Assembly (NCBI GenBank): GCA_014380425.1
Contig: JACMJX010000347.1
Location: 1-35,358, forward strand
DNA: 35,358 bases
Source of the DNA: Chitinophagaceae bacterium
GTDB taxonomy: Bacteria; Bacteroidota; Bacteroidia; Chitinophagales; Chitinophagaceae
Direction: 5' to 3'
Of this stretch, positions 17,542 to 27,238 are shown in pieces. The notes below the pieces were generated by a model that saw only the letters and a program-made list of their open reading frames with translations, searched no databases and was not told where the DNA came from. Position numbers and translations under genes: made by a program. Within the stretch, counting starts at the first letter, position 1, and each line of letters opens with the position of its first letter.

Positions 17542-19800
17542 CTAATCGAACTTCTTTTTTAATTCCATCAGTTTAGCCTGGAAAGGATCGAGTTTTTCTG
17601 TCCCTTTTATGGAGTTTTTGTTACCTAGGGAGGCTCTAGCAGCGGCAGGGCCGGGAGCAGTTTTAGCCGCACCGCTATCCTTCATCGAAAGCGCAATCCT
17701 TTTCCTGTTTACATCTACTTCTGTAATGGTTACCATCACCTTCTGCTGCAGCTTCACCACCGCGTTGGGGTCAGAGATATACGTATTACTTAACTGCGAT
17801 ATATGAACAAGCCCGTCCTGCTTCACTCCTATATCCACAAAAGCTCCGAAATTGGTGATATTAGTAACAAGGCCTGCCACCCGCATGCCGACCTTGAGAT
17901 CTTCGATCGTCTTTATCGTATCATCAAAACGAAACTCCTCGATCTGATTACGGGGATCACGGCCTGGCTTTTCAAGTTCCTTCAATATATCTTCGATGGT
18001 AAACTCGCCAGCCGATCCTGTAATATACTTTTTGCGATCGATCTGTTTACGCAGTTCAGGTTTTTTAATAAGATCTTCCAGCGAGCAGTTCAGATCCTTT
18101 GCCATGTTCTCCACGATGCCATAGCTTTCGGGGTGTACTGCACTATTATCTAAAAGGTTTTGCGAGCCTTGTACCCGTAAAAAGCCTGCGCATTGCTCAA
18201 AAGTTTTAGGCCCCATCAGGCTTACTTTCTTTAGTTGCGACCGGGAAGTGAAACTACCGTAGGTAGATCGGTATTCTACAATGTTTTTAGCAAGTGTGCT
18301 GCTCAGTCCGCTGACATACATCAGCAAGTGCTTGCTAGCGGTATTCAGGTTCACACCCACATGGTTGACACAGCTTTCCACTACTTTATCGAGGCTCTCC
18401 CTCAATCTTGTCTGGTTCACATCGTGCTGGTACTGCCCGACACCGATCGACTTAGCGTCTATCTTTACCAGCTCGCTCAGCGGATCCAGGAGGCGTCGGC
18501 CAATACTTATTGCGCCCCGCACCGTTACATCTTCATTTGGGAACTCTTCTCGTGCCACCTCTGAAGCGGAGTAAATGGAAGCACCGCTTTCATTCACCTG
18601 GAAGATGCTTATTTTTCGACCGAAGTCGATACCCCTTACCAACTGCTCGGTTTCTCTCCCCGCCGTGCCATTGCCCACACCGATGGCTTCGATATCATAT
18701 TTATCCACCAGCAATTTTAGTTCGCTAATCGCTTCCAGCCTTTGATGGGCCGACAAGGTGTAAATAGTTGAATTGTATACAAAGTTACCCTGAGCGTCAA
18801 GGCATACCAGCTTGCATCCTGTTCTAAAACCCGGATCCAGGGCAAGAATTCTTTTAGAGCCTAATGGAGACGATAACAGCAACTGGCGGAGGTTCTCTGC
18901 AAATACTTTTATAGCATCCTCGTCTGCGGTACTTTTACTGATAAGCCTGAATTCGTTTTCAATGGAGGGCTTAAGCAGGCGCTCATAGCTATCTTCAATA
19001 GCCTTTTTTACTTCGAGTGACTGTGCGCCGGATGCTTTCACAAGTACCCTTTCCAGATCGCCCGTTGCCTGAAGTTTATCGATATCGATATCCATGATAA
19101 GAAACCCTTCTTTCTCGCCCCTTCTGATTGCTAGAAGGCGATGGGAAGGACATTGGCGCAAGGGCTCACTGAATTCAAAATAATCCCTGTACTTTTGAGC
19201 ATCGGCTTCTTCTTTTTTGCTGCTTAAAACTTTTGAATAAAGAACCGCTGTTTCCTGAAACAGTTGTCTCAATTTATTTCTTGCTTGTTCATTCTCCGAG
19301 ATCCATTCTGCCATAATATCCCGTGCTCCATGGAGGGCTTCCTTAACATCTTTCACGTCTTCTTTCAGGTAGCTTTTCGCCTCTTCCTCGGGCTCCCCTC
19401 CCTGCTGTGCGAAGATCCATTTCGCCAGAGGTTCGAGTCCTTTTTCTATAGCGGTGGTGGCCCTCGTCTTCCTTTTTGGTTTGTAGGGAAGATAGATATC
19501 TTCTAACTCGGTAGCATCGTAGCCATCGATAATCCTGCTTTTTAACTCAGGGGTCAGTTTACCTAATGCCTCGATGGTTTTGAGAACCGTTTCTTTTCGT
19601 TTGTCAAGTTCTACGAAATATCCGATCTGCTCGATGACCTCATTAATTTGTACTTCGTTCATATTTCCGGTAGCTTCCTTGCGATAACGGGCTATAAACG
19701 GTATTGTAGATCCCTCTGCATGAAGGGTATTTATATTACTGATCTGTTTTAGGGTAAAACCTAGTTTTTCACCTATTTTCTGGATGTATCTCTGTTCCAT
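17542..19800 (-). CDS. tex: Tex family RNA-binding transcription accessory protein
   Basis: FIARYRKEATGNMNEVQI, LALDPGFRTGCKLVCLD, C-terminal S1 domain GLVTNITNFGAFVDIGVKQDGLVHISQLS. Probable start MEQRYIQKIGEKLGF at 19800. Confidence 0.95.
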   Translation of the reverse strand: MEQRYIQKIGEKLGFTLKQISNINTLHAEGSTIPFIARYRKEATGNMNEVQINEVIEQIGYFVELDKRKETVLKTIEALGKLTPELKSRIIDGYDATELEDIYLPYKPKRKTRATTAIEKGLEPLAKWIFAQQGGEPEEEAKSYLKEDVKDVKEALHGARDIMAEWISENEQARNKLRQLFQETAVLYSKVLSSKKEEADAQKYRDYFEFSEPLRQCPSHRLLAIRRGEKEGFLIMDIDIDKLQATGDLERVLVKASGAQSLEVKKAIEDSYERLLKPSIENEFRLISKSTADEDAIKVFAENLRQLLLSSPLGSKRILALDPGFRTGCKLVCLDAQGNFVYNSTIYTLSAHQRLEAISELKLLVDKYDIEAIGVGNGTAGRETEQLVRGIDFGRKISIFQVNESGASIYSASEVAREEFPNEDVTVRGAISIGRRLLDPLSELVKIDAKSIGVGQYQHDVNQTRLRESLDKVVESCVNHVGVNLNTASKHLLMYVSGLSSTLAKNIVEYRSTYGSFTSRSQLKKVSLMGPKTFEQCAGFLRVQGSQNLLDNSAVHPESYGIVENMAKDLNCSLEDLIKKPELRKQIDRKKYITGSAGEFTIEDILKELEKPGRDPRNQIEEFRFDDTIKTIEDLKVGMRVAGLVTNITNFGAFVDIGVKQDGLVHISQLSNTYISDPNAVVKLQQKVMVTITEVDVNRKRIALSMKDSGAAKTAPGPAAARASLGNKNSIKGTEKLDPFQAKLMELKKKFD

Positions 19801-19966
19801 GTAATGAATTGGGGCAGTAAAAGTAAAGGAAGGATCGGAAGAAAAAACTTTGTTTATCAACACTTGATTATAAGGAGACCCTGAAAAGGGGCGGAATTCT
19901 GATCCGGTATTATGAAATGCTGAAAAATCCTGCTATTTTGTAGGCAGAATCAACCCTTTACCGGAA

Positions 19967-22900
19967 ATGAACCCAAAAACCCTGATGGCCTTGTGCCTTT
20001 TCCTCAGCACTCTGTCATCTTTTGCACAGGATAAGAATCCTCTGATCAATTCAGGCGAACTTATAAAGAAAGGTGTAGCATTACATGACGAAGGCAAGTA
20101 TAAAGAAGCGCTGGAACTTTATAACAAAATAGAATTCAGCGATACCAATTATGTGCGCGCTCTGTATGAAAGAGCTATGACCTGCGAAGCCGACAGTCAG
20201 TTTCAGGAAGCGTTGGCAACTTGTGAGGAGGCGATGCTATTAGCCGAAGACAAAGAACTAGAACCATTGCTCTATACTGCTTATGGCAGCATACTGGACA
20301 ATCTGGATCAAAAAGAGCGGGCACTGAAAGTGCTTGACTCCGCAATCGTAAAATATCCGGCATACATTAACTTCTATATTAACAAAGCCACCACATTTAT
20401 AAGAATGGAACGGTTTGCGGATGCTGAGAAAGTATTGCAGGAGGCAGTACTGATTGAACCTACTTCCAGCACTGCCCATTTTAAGCTCGGTATTGCCAGT
20501 ATGCAGCAGGGTAAGTCGGTTCAGGCTTTCCTGGCATTCATGACAAGCCTTCTAATACGCCCAGAAGGCAAATACAATAAAAGCTGTATAACGTTGCTTA
20601 ATTCTATTTCTAAAAGCCAGGATGGCATTCTGGAGTTTATCAAAGCAAGAAAAGAATCAATGCCCGAAAGTTTTGTACTGGTAGAACAGATTGTACTTTC
20701 CAAGATAGCGCTTGACCCTAAATACAAATCGCTCATCAGGCTCGACGATCCTATCAGCCGGCAACTTCAGGTAATCCTTGAAAAGATCGAGTTTGACCAG
20801 GATGACAAGGACTTTTATATGCAATACTACGTGCCTCTTTACAAAAAGTTTTTTAAAGATGGCAAATTTGAAATACTCGTAAATCACTCATTTGCCGGTA
20901 CGAATATTTCTTCCATCGTTTCCTATGTAAAAAAGAACAAGAAGGAAGAAGAGGCATTGGTGAATGAAGCAGTAGCTTATTTTGCGCTGATACGATCTAC
21001 CCGCGAAGTACTCTTTAATGCCCGTAAGGCAGAAGGAATTATCTACCACTACCTCGAAGGATCTCTCTTTGGAAAGGGCGTTAGTACCAATGGAGGCAAA
21101 ACTATTACTGGCTCCTGGGTCTTCTACTATCCTGAGGGCAGTACAAAAGCAATTGGAGCATTCGATAGCCAGGGCGAGAAACAAGGTGTTTGGAAATACT
21201 ATCATTTTAATGGACAGCTCCGCGGGCATGAGTCCTATAAGAATGGTAAGCAGGAAGGGGAGGAGCGTTTCTACTACAATAACGGCAACCTTGCATCGCA
21301 CTGCTCCTACACTGCAGGAGAAGCGGAGGGCGTCAATACCAGGTATTTTAGAATGGGAGGAGTAAATATTACCGAGTTCTATACACATAACAAGTTGAAT
21401 GGAGTGCGAAAAACATTTTATAAGACAGGAGGGCTAAGGACTGTAGAAAACTATGTGAATGATGTGCTGAATGGAACCACAAGCTTATATTATGAAAACG
21501 GAAAACTGGAAAGAGAAGGCATTTATTCTAAAGGCAAATTGAACGGGCCGTATAGATGGCATCATGTAAATGGCAAGCTGGCAGGCGAAGGCAGCTATAC
21601 TGACAATGAGCAGTCAGGCACCTGGAAAAGATATCATGCAAACGGCCAGCTAAAAAGCATTGAGAACTATGCAAATGGCAAGCTGGAGGGAGAATACAGT
21701 GAATATCATCAAAACGGACAGCTATTTACCAAATACCTAAACCGGAAAGGAAAAACAAGCGGCGAAGTAAGTTACTATGCCGAAGATGGAAAGCTCTATT
21801 CCATATTGATCTTTGAAAACGACAAATTGAAGACCAGTAAGTATTTCGACAAGACGGGCAAGCAGATCAGCATATCTGAAACCGAGGGCCGGAAATTACA
21901 GCAGGAGAACTACGATGCAGAAGGATTCAGGTGGAGATCGGCGCTTTATAATGAAAAGGGAAATCTGGACGGCACCTGTAGCTACTATTTCAGTTCGGGA
22001 ACATTGAGAAAAACAGAAACACTCTTTAATGGAGTGGAGACTGGTTCATCCGTAACATATTACCCAAACAAGAAGAAAAGCTACGAAATGAATCTTAAGG
22101 AAGGTAAAAAAGACGGTTATTATATCTCCTACTATATTCATGGGGCTAAAGAGTATGAAGGCTGGTACCAGGAGGACGAATCTGAAGGTACGTGGTTGTT
22201 TTACAACGCACGTGGTAACATGTCAGAAAAGCGGTATTACCGGAATGATGATCTGGATGGCATTAAAACATCCTACTTTCCGAATGGAAAAGTAAACTCT
22301 GAAGCACGATACGAAATGGGATATCTAAGGAGTGTAACCCAGTACGATACTACGGGGAAAGTAAGTAATCATGTAAGTTTACAGAATGGGAAAGGCGCTT
22401 ATAAAATGCTGCACCTGAATGGAAAAACACGCTTTGAAGGAGCTTACGTAAATGGCAATCTACATGGCATTTTCAACTACTATTTCTTTGACGGAAGCCT
22501 GGAGACAAAAGGATTCTATAAGTATGGTTTGATGGACAGCACCTACCGGGATTACTATTATGGCAACATTCTTCATATAGAAGGCCGCTATGAACTGGGC
22601 GACAAAGCAGGCACCTGGAAATACTACACCAAAGGTGGAAAGCTTAGCTACACCGAAGACTTCGAGAATGGGCAACTGCATGGAAAAAGGGTTTATTACT
22701 ATCTTAATGGAAAGATCGATACGGAATCATGCTATGAGAATGGAACCTTACACGGGCTTCACAAGAAGTACACAGAAGATGGTATCCTGATTTTTCAGCT
22801 ACGGTACCACGACGGAGATTATAAAGGGTATAGCTATCTCGATAAGAATAGCCAACCGGTACCGGAGATCCCGATATTGGGATCGACTGCGAAGATCAAG

Positions 22901-23263
22901 ACGCTCTTCCCTAATGGCAATACGTCGGCTGTTTTCGAGTATGTAGACGGTAAGATGGTGGGGCCTGACAACCATTATCATGTAAATGGCAAGCTCTCGA
23001 TGGAGAGCACAGAAGTTTATGGCAGTACCGAGGGCGCATTAAAACGTTATCATCCCGATGGCACATTGGAAGCGGAATTTAATTACCTGCATGATAATCT
23101 TGACGGCAGGTTTGTGCTGAAAACAGATAAAGGGGTGGTAGAGGAAGAAGGCAACTATTATAACGGCGAGCCTCATGGCGCTTTTAAATATTACGATGCC
23201 CAAGGCAAACTAAAAGAAACACATATTTATTACTATGGAGCATTACTAGATGTGAAAAAATGA
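19967..23263 (+). CDS. Secreted TPR + MORN/YwqK-like repeat protein (1098 aa)
   Basis: Signal peptide MNPKTLMALCLFLSTLSSFAQ; N-terminal TPR-like helices; then roughly 25 repeats of the type YYxNGKLxxEGxYxxGKLxG. Confidence 0.88.
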   Translation: MNPKTLMALCLFLSTLSSFAQDKNPLINSGELIKKGVALHDEGKYKEALELYNKIEFSDTNYVRALYERAMTCEADSQFQEALATCEEAMLLAEDKELEPLLYTAYGSILDNLDQKERALKVLDSAIVKYPAYINFYINKATTFIRMERFADAEKVLQEAVLIEPTSSTAHFKLGIASMQQGKSVQAFLAFMTSLLIRPEGKYNKSCITLLNSISKSQDGILEFIKARKESMPESFVLVEQIVLSKIALDPKYKSLIRLDDPISRQLQVILEKIEFDQDDKDFYMQYYVPLYKKFFKDGKFEILVNHSFAGTNISSIVSYVKKNKKEEEALVNEAVAYFALIRSTREVLFNARKAEGIIYHYLEGSLFGKGVSTNGGKTITGSWVFYYPEGSTKAIGAFDSQGEKQGVWKYYHFNGQLRGHESYKNGKQEGEERFYYNNGNLASHCSYTAGEAEGVNTRYFRMGGVNITEFYTHNKLNGVRKTFYKTGGLRTVENYVNDVLNGTTSLYYENGKLEREGIYSKGKLNGPYRWHHVNGKLAGEGSYTDNEQSGTWKRYHANGQLKSIENYANGKLEGEYSEYHQNGQLFTKYLNRKGKTSGEVSYYAEDGKLYSILIFENDKLKTSKYFDKTGKQISISETEGRKLQQENYDAEGFRWRSALYNEKGNLDGTCSYYFSSGTLRKTETLFNGVETGSSVTYYPNKKKSYEMNLKEGKKDGYYISYYIHGAKEYEGWYQEDESEGTWLFYNARGNMSEKRYYRNDDLDGIKTSYFPNGKVNSEARYEMGYLRSVTQYDTTGKVSNHVSLQNGKGAYKMLHLNGKTRFEGAYVNGNLHGIFNYYFFDGSLETKGFYKYGLMDSTYRDYYYGNILHIEGRYELGDKAGTWKYYTKGGKLSYTEDFENGQLHGKRVYYYLNGKIDTESCYENGTLHGLHKKYTEDGILIFQLRYHDGDYKGYSYLDKNSQPVPEIPILGSTAKIKTLFPNGNTSAVFEYVDGKMVGPDNHYHVNGKLSMESTEVYGSTEGALKRYHPDGTLEAEFNYLHDNLDGRFVLKTDKGVVEEEGNYYNGEPHGAFKYYDAQGKLKETHIYYYGALLDVKK
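21160..23240 (+). repeat. Coding tandem MORN-like repeat array
   Basis: Recurrent NGKL/NGQL/DGTL units about every 20-25 aa, visible in DNA as aatgg(c/a)aa(g/a)ct. Confidence 0.8.
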
Positions 23264-25182
23264 GAACAATAACACTTATACAAAACCTGGTAGGCTGCCT
23301 ATTGACAGTGGCCCCCATATTACTGCAAGCACAAACTGCCGAGCAGCTCAAAGCGCGCTACCCGGGAGATGTGGCCGTAGTGCTGAAATCAGCGCTGCAC
23401 TACAAAATCGTGGTTAAAAACGGACAACCTGAAATAGAAAGTAAAGAAACACAAAAGATTCTTTACCTGTCAGACAATGCCGGCGCATATATGAGTCGTT
23501 ATGGCTTCTCGCACAGCAGCTTTCACGAATTGCGGGAATATCAGGCTTATACTCAAACAAAAGCAGATAAAAAAGTAAAGGTGACTGACTTTACTACAAG
23601 CAGTAAAACATCGGGTGGCGTGTTTTATGACGATATTAAGGAGACAAAGTTCGACTTTCCATCGATAACCGAAGGAGCTACCGGAAACCTGGAAATCTCC
23701 ATCGCGCATAAAAAGCCTTATCTGTTGTCGCCCTATTACTTTTCCCGTTTTATACCTGTAGTGAACAGCGAACTGAAAATCACTTTCCCCAGAACTATGG
23801 GTATAAAATATGTGCTGAAAGGAATAGATACCAGCTTTATAAAAGTGAGTCTGGAAGAGAAGCGGGATAATTATATTTACACATTTCATGTAAAGGATCT
23901 TCCTGCGGAGCTTTCTTATCCCGATGCACCCGACAATTCATGGTATTCACCCCATGTAGTCTTTTATATAGATCATTATAAAAATGAACAAGGAGAAACA
24001 GTCAACTACCTATCCAATGTAAATGACCTCTATAAACTAAATAGCAGTTTTATAAAAGATCTGAGTAAAGAGGCAGGCCCCGATCTAAGGCGTATTGTGG
24101 ATTCCCTGACGGGTAGTTTGAAATTACCAGAAGAAAAAGCAAAACGCATTTACAGTTGGGTACAGGAACATATCAAATATGTGGCTTTTGAAGACGGCAT
24201 GGAAGGCTTTATACCAAGAGATGCCAACTTTGTATGCAGCCGTCGCTTTGGAGACTGTAAAGACATGAGCAGTATACTTACCCTGATGCTTAATACAGCA
24301 GGAGTTCCAGCCTATCACACCTGGATCGGCACCCGGGATCTCCCCTATACATACAGCGAAACTCCCCTTCCGATAGTAGACAATCATATGATCTGTGCAG
24401 TTCAGCTAAACGGCCATTTCGTCTTCCTTGATGGTACAGACGCTGATTGCACTTTTGGCATGCCATCGCAAGGTATTCAAGACAAGGAAGCACTGATTTC
24501 CATCAGCCCTGCGGAATACAAAATAGTACGGGTACCCGTGCCATCGAAAGAAGCTAATTACACCACCGATTCTACTTTTCTTGAACTTACCAATGAGGGA
24601 TTAAAAGGATCTATCAGCAGACGCCTAAAAGGCTATCCTGCCATGCAAACCCATAGCCTGGTGAATTACACTAATGACAGAGATCGCGAGAAATACTTAA
24701 AAAACAAGCTAAGCCGCGGCTCCAATAAATTTCAACTGCTGAATTTTACAACAGGTGATGCCTTTAACAAAAACGAAGCGCATTTGTCAGCCAGCTTTTC
24801 GCTGCAGGACTATGCCAGAAAAGCCGATGATGAGTGGTATCTTAATCTGAACCTCTTTAAGTTCTATGAACACGAGGAAATAGACATTCCGAAACGTACC
24901 ATGCCCATCGAATTCGGTTATCTTTTCAGCAGCCGGTTCGTTACTGTTCTTAAAATTCCGGAAGGGTATAAGGTAAGCTATCTACCGAAAGGTAAATCCT
25001 TTCACAATAAGGTATGGGGCTTCGATATCAGTTATGAACAGAAAGGTAATACCATTGTTCTTACTCAGCAATTCGATAACGATCATCTGATATTATACAA
25101 AGATCAGTTTGAAGCTTGGAATGAGGTGCTTCGTCATCTTTTTCCCCTTTATAAGGAATCCATCAGCTTATCCAAAAAATAG
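23260..25182 (+). CDS. DUF3857 / transglutaminase-like domain protein
   Basis: Signal peptide; Cys-His-Asp motifs RRFGDCKDMSSIL, DNHMICAVQL, FLDGTD; ATGA overlap with the preceding gene. Confidence 0.88.
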   Translation: MRTITLIQNLVGCLLTVAPILLQAQTAEQLKARYPGDVAVVLKSALHYKIVVKNGQPEIESKETQKILYLSDNAGAYMSRYGFSHSSFHELREYQAYTQTKADKKVKVTDFTTSSKTSGGVFYDDIKETKFDFPSITEGATGNLEISIAHKKPYLLSPYYFSRFIPVVNSELKITFPRTMGIKYVLKGIDTSFIKVSLEEKRDNYIYTFHVKDLPAELSYPDAPDNSWYSPHVVFYIDHYKNEQGETVNYLSNVNDLYKLNSSFIKDLSKEAGPDLRRIVDSLTGSLKLPEEKAKRIYSWVQEHIKYVAFEDGMEGFIPRDANFVCSRRFGDCKDMSSILTLMLNTAGVPAYHTWIGTRDLPYTYSETPLPIVDNHMICAVQLNGHFVFLDGTDADCTFGMPSQGIQDKEALISISPAEYKIVRVPVPSKEANYTTDSTFLELTNEGLKGSISRRLKGYPAMQTHSLVNYTNDRDREKYLKNKLSRGSNKFQLLNFTTGDAFNKNEAHLSASFSLQDYARKADDEWYLNLNLFKFYEHEEIDIPKRTMPIEFGYLFSSRFVTVLKIPEGYKVSYLPKGKSFHNKVWGFDISYEQKGNTIVLTQQFDNDHLILYKDQFEAWNEVLRHLFPLYKESISLSKK

Positions 25183-25186
25183 AATA

Positions 25187-27166
25187 ATGCGCAGCAGTAC
25201 ATACTTTTTACCCGTCTCACTTATCTTTCTGTGCACCCTCGGTGCGAAAGCTCAGAAAACTCCAACTCCCAACCTGATACTGGAAGAATGGAGCAGCAAA
25301 CCAGCGGTGCATTCGCTAACGGAATCGCAGAAGAACGAGTCGGCTGTAATCTTGCTTGATAAGAGAAGAATTGAATACATAGATGTAAAGGAAGTGGTAG
25401 AAGCTTACCGCACCCTCCATAAGATCATTCATGTGAATGACGACAGGGGCATCGAATCTTTCAACAGGATCTACCTGCCAGCCACAGACGATGGAAACAT
25501 TGTAGACATTAAGGCAAGAACGATCTTTCCCGACGGTAAAACAATCGAACTGGATAAGAAACATATTAAGGAGCTGAAAGAAGACAATCAAATATACAAG
25601 ATCTTTGCCATGGAAGGACTGGTAAAAGGCTGCGAGATCGAGTTCTATTACACATATAAAACAACATCTAATTTTTTTGGCAAGGAAGTGTTGCAAAGCA
25701 GAGCACCCGAGCTAGATGTACAGGTTGAGCTGGTAGCACCGGAGCGCCTGATCTTTGAGACACGCAGTTATAATGGCCTCAACACATCTACAGATACAGT
25801 ATTAAACAATAAGAGGATCGTTTATTTGCAGCATAAGGATATACCAGGCGTGGATGAAGAAAAGTATTCACAGTACACATCGAACCTCAAGAGACTGGAT
25901 TACAAGCTTTCCTATAATAAAAGCCGCAGTACAGAAGAACGTTTGTTTACCTGGAACGAACTGGCCAGGCGAGCCCATACACTTAATGCCGTTTTTACGG
26001 ACAAGGAGTTGAAAAGAGCAGCGGGCGTAGTGAACGATAGAGACTGGAAGAAACTAGGCAGCGAACGAGAAAAAGTGATTGCTGTAGAACATTATATTAA
26101 AAAGAACTTCGCCTCGCGAGATGATATCAGCAGCGACCAGGCTGATAATGTAGAATGGATCATTAAAAACAAAATATGCAGCAAGAGGGGAATGGCCCGG
26201 CTCTTCGGAGCTATCTTTCGTCAGCTCGACATCAATTACGAATTGGTACTATGTGGCGCCCGCGATGAATACACGATCGATAAAGACTTCGAGAACTGGG
26301 GTAATTGGGATAATACCCTTCTGTATTTTCCTGGCCTGAAGAAATTTATTGCTCCGGTGCTGCCTGAGACACGCTTTCCATGGATAGATCCCCAATGGGC
26401 AGGAACAGACGGGATCTATTGCAAAACCACTACCATCGGCAACTTCACTACAGCGATAGCAAGCATTAAACCAGTGCCCTTGGAAGATTACAAACAATCG
26501 CAGAGTAATATTGAAGTTGTTGCTCAACTTAATGAGGCACTCGATAGCCTGGTAATAGATGCCAAAGAGCTTTGCACTGGTTATTCAGCCCGCTATTATC
26601 GTGCGGCATTCAATTTCAACTCAGAGGAAGAACAAAAGCAGCTGATTAAAGAGATCATCAAGAACGGAACCAAGACGGATCATATCATCTCATCGAAACT
26701 GGAAAACAAAGACTTTGAAAGCTACGCGGATAACAAACCGGTCATTCTGAATGCAGTTGTGAAATCAGGCGATCTCGTTGAAAGAGCTGGTAGTAAATTA
26801 CTGATAAAAGTAGGTGAGCTGATAGGCCCGCAGGCAGAGATGTACCAGGAGAAACCCCGCCAGTTGCCCCTGGAAATCGGGTACCCGCACGTGCTAAATC
26901 GTTCTATCCGGTTAAAGATTCCCCAAGGCTATACCGTGAAGAATCTTAAAGACCTGGTTATGGACCGCGTTCATAAGGAGGACGGAGTGGCCACTGTCGG
27001 TTTTACCTCAACTTATACCATGAATGGAGATACGATCGTGATCGACGTGCATGAAGAATATGCACGAACCTATTATCCCATCTCCATGTACGAAGACTTC
27101 AAGGCCATTATAAATACTGCAGCCGACTTCAATAAGGTAGTTCTCGTGCTGGAGAAAACCCGTTAA
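25187..27166 (+). CDS. DUF3857 / transglutaminase-like domain protein, probably degenerate at the active site
   Basis: Signal peptide MRSSTYFLPVSLIFLCTLGAKAQ; same architecture as the preceding gene; KICSKRGMARLFGAI and WDNTLLYFPG lie at the Cys and His motif positions. Confidence 0.82.
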   Translation: MRSSTYFLPVSLIFLCTLGAKAQKTPTPNLILEEWSSKPAVHSLTESQKNESAVILLDKRRIEYIDVKEVVEAYRTLHKIIHVNDDRGIESFNRIYLPATDDGNIVDIKARTIFPDGKTIELDKKHIKELKEDNQIYKIFAMEGLVKGCEIEFYYTYKTTSNFFGKEVLQSRAPELDVQVELVAPERLIFETRSYNGLNTSTDTVLNNKRIVYLQHKDIPGVDEEKYSQYTSNLKRLDYKLSYNKSRSTEERLFTWNELARRAHTLNAVFTDKELKRAAGVVNDRDWKKLGSEREKVIAVEHYIKKNFASRDDISSDQADNVEWIIKNKICSKRGMARLFGAIFRQLDINYELVLCGARDEYTIDKDFENWGNWDNTLLYFPGLKKFIAPVLPETRFPWIDPQWAGTDGIYCKTTTIGNFTTAIASIKPVPLEDYKQSQSNIEVVAQLNEALDSLVIDAKELCTGYSARYYRAAFNFNSEEEQKQLIKEIIKNGTKTDHIISSKLENKDFESYADNKPVILNAVVKSGDLVERAGSKLLIKVGELIGPQAEMYQEKPRQLPLEIGYPHVLNRSIRLKIPQGYTVKNLKDLVMDRVHKEDGVATVGFTSTYTMNGDTIVIDVHEEYARTYYPISMYEDFKAIINTAADFNKVVLVLEKTR

Positions 27167-27238
27167 TGGCTGCTACGCGTCTGCTTTGAACTTAGATACA
27201 CACTATTTCAATACCTTTATGCTTTAAAAGAAGGTACG

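Noticed and set aside
19900-19966. Possible -7 element TATTTTG upstream of the MORN gene
   Set aside because: One base short of TAnnTTTG and no convincing -33 element at proper spacing.
20888-21388. 166-aa minus-strand ORF inside the MORN-repeat gene
   Set aside because: Opposite a repetitive coding region; the open frame reflects repeat codon bias.
21160-23240. Repetitive DNA considered as CRISPR or satellite
   Set aside because: Periodicity is in an open protein frame (MORN units) with diverged DNA; no conserved direct repeats with unique spacers.
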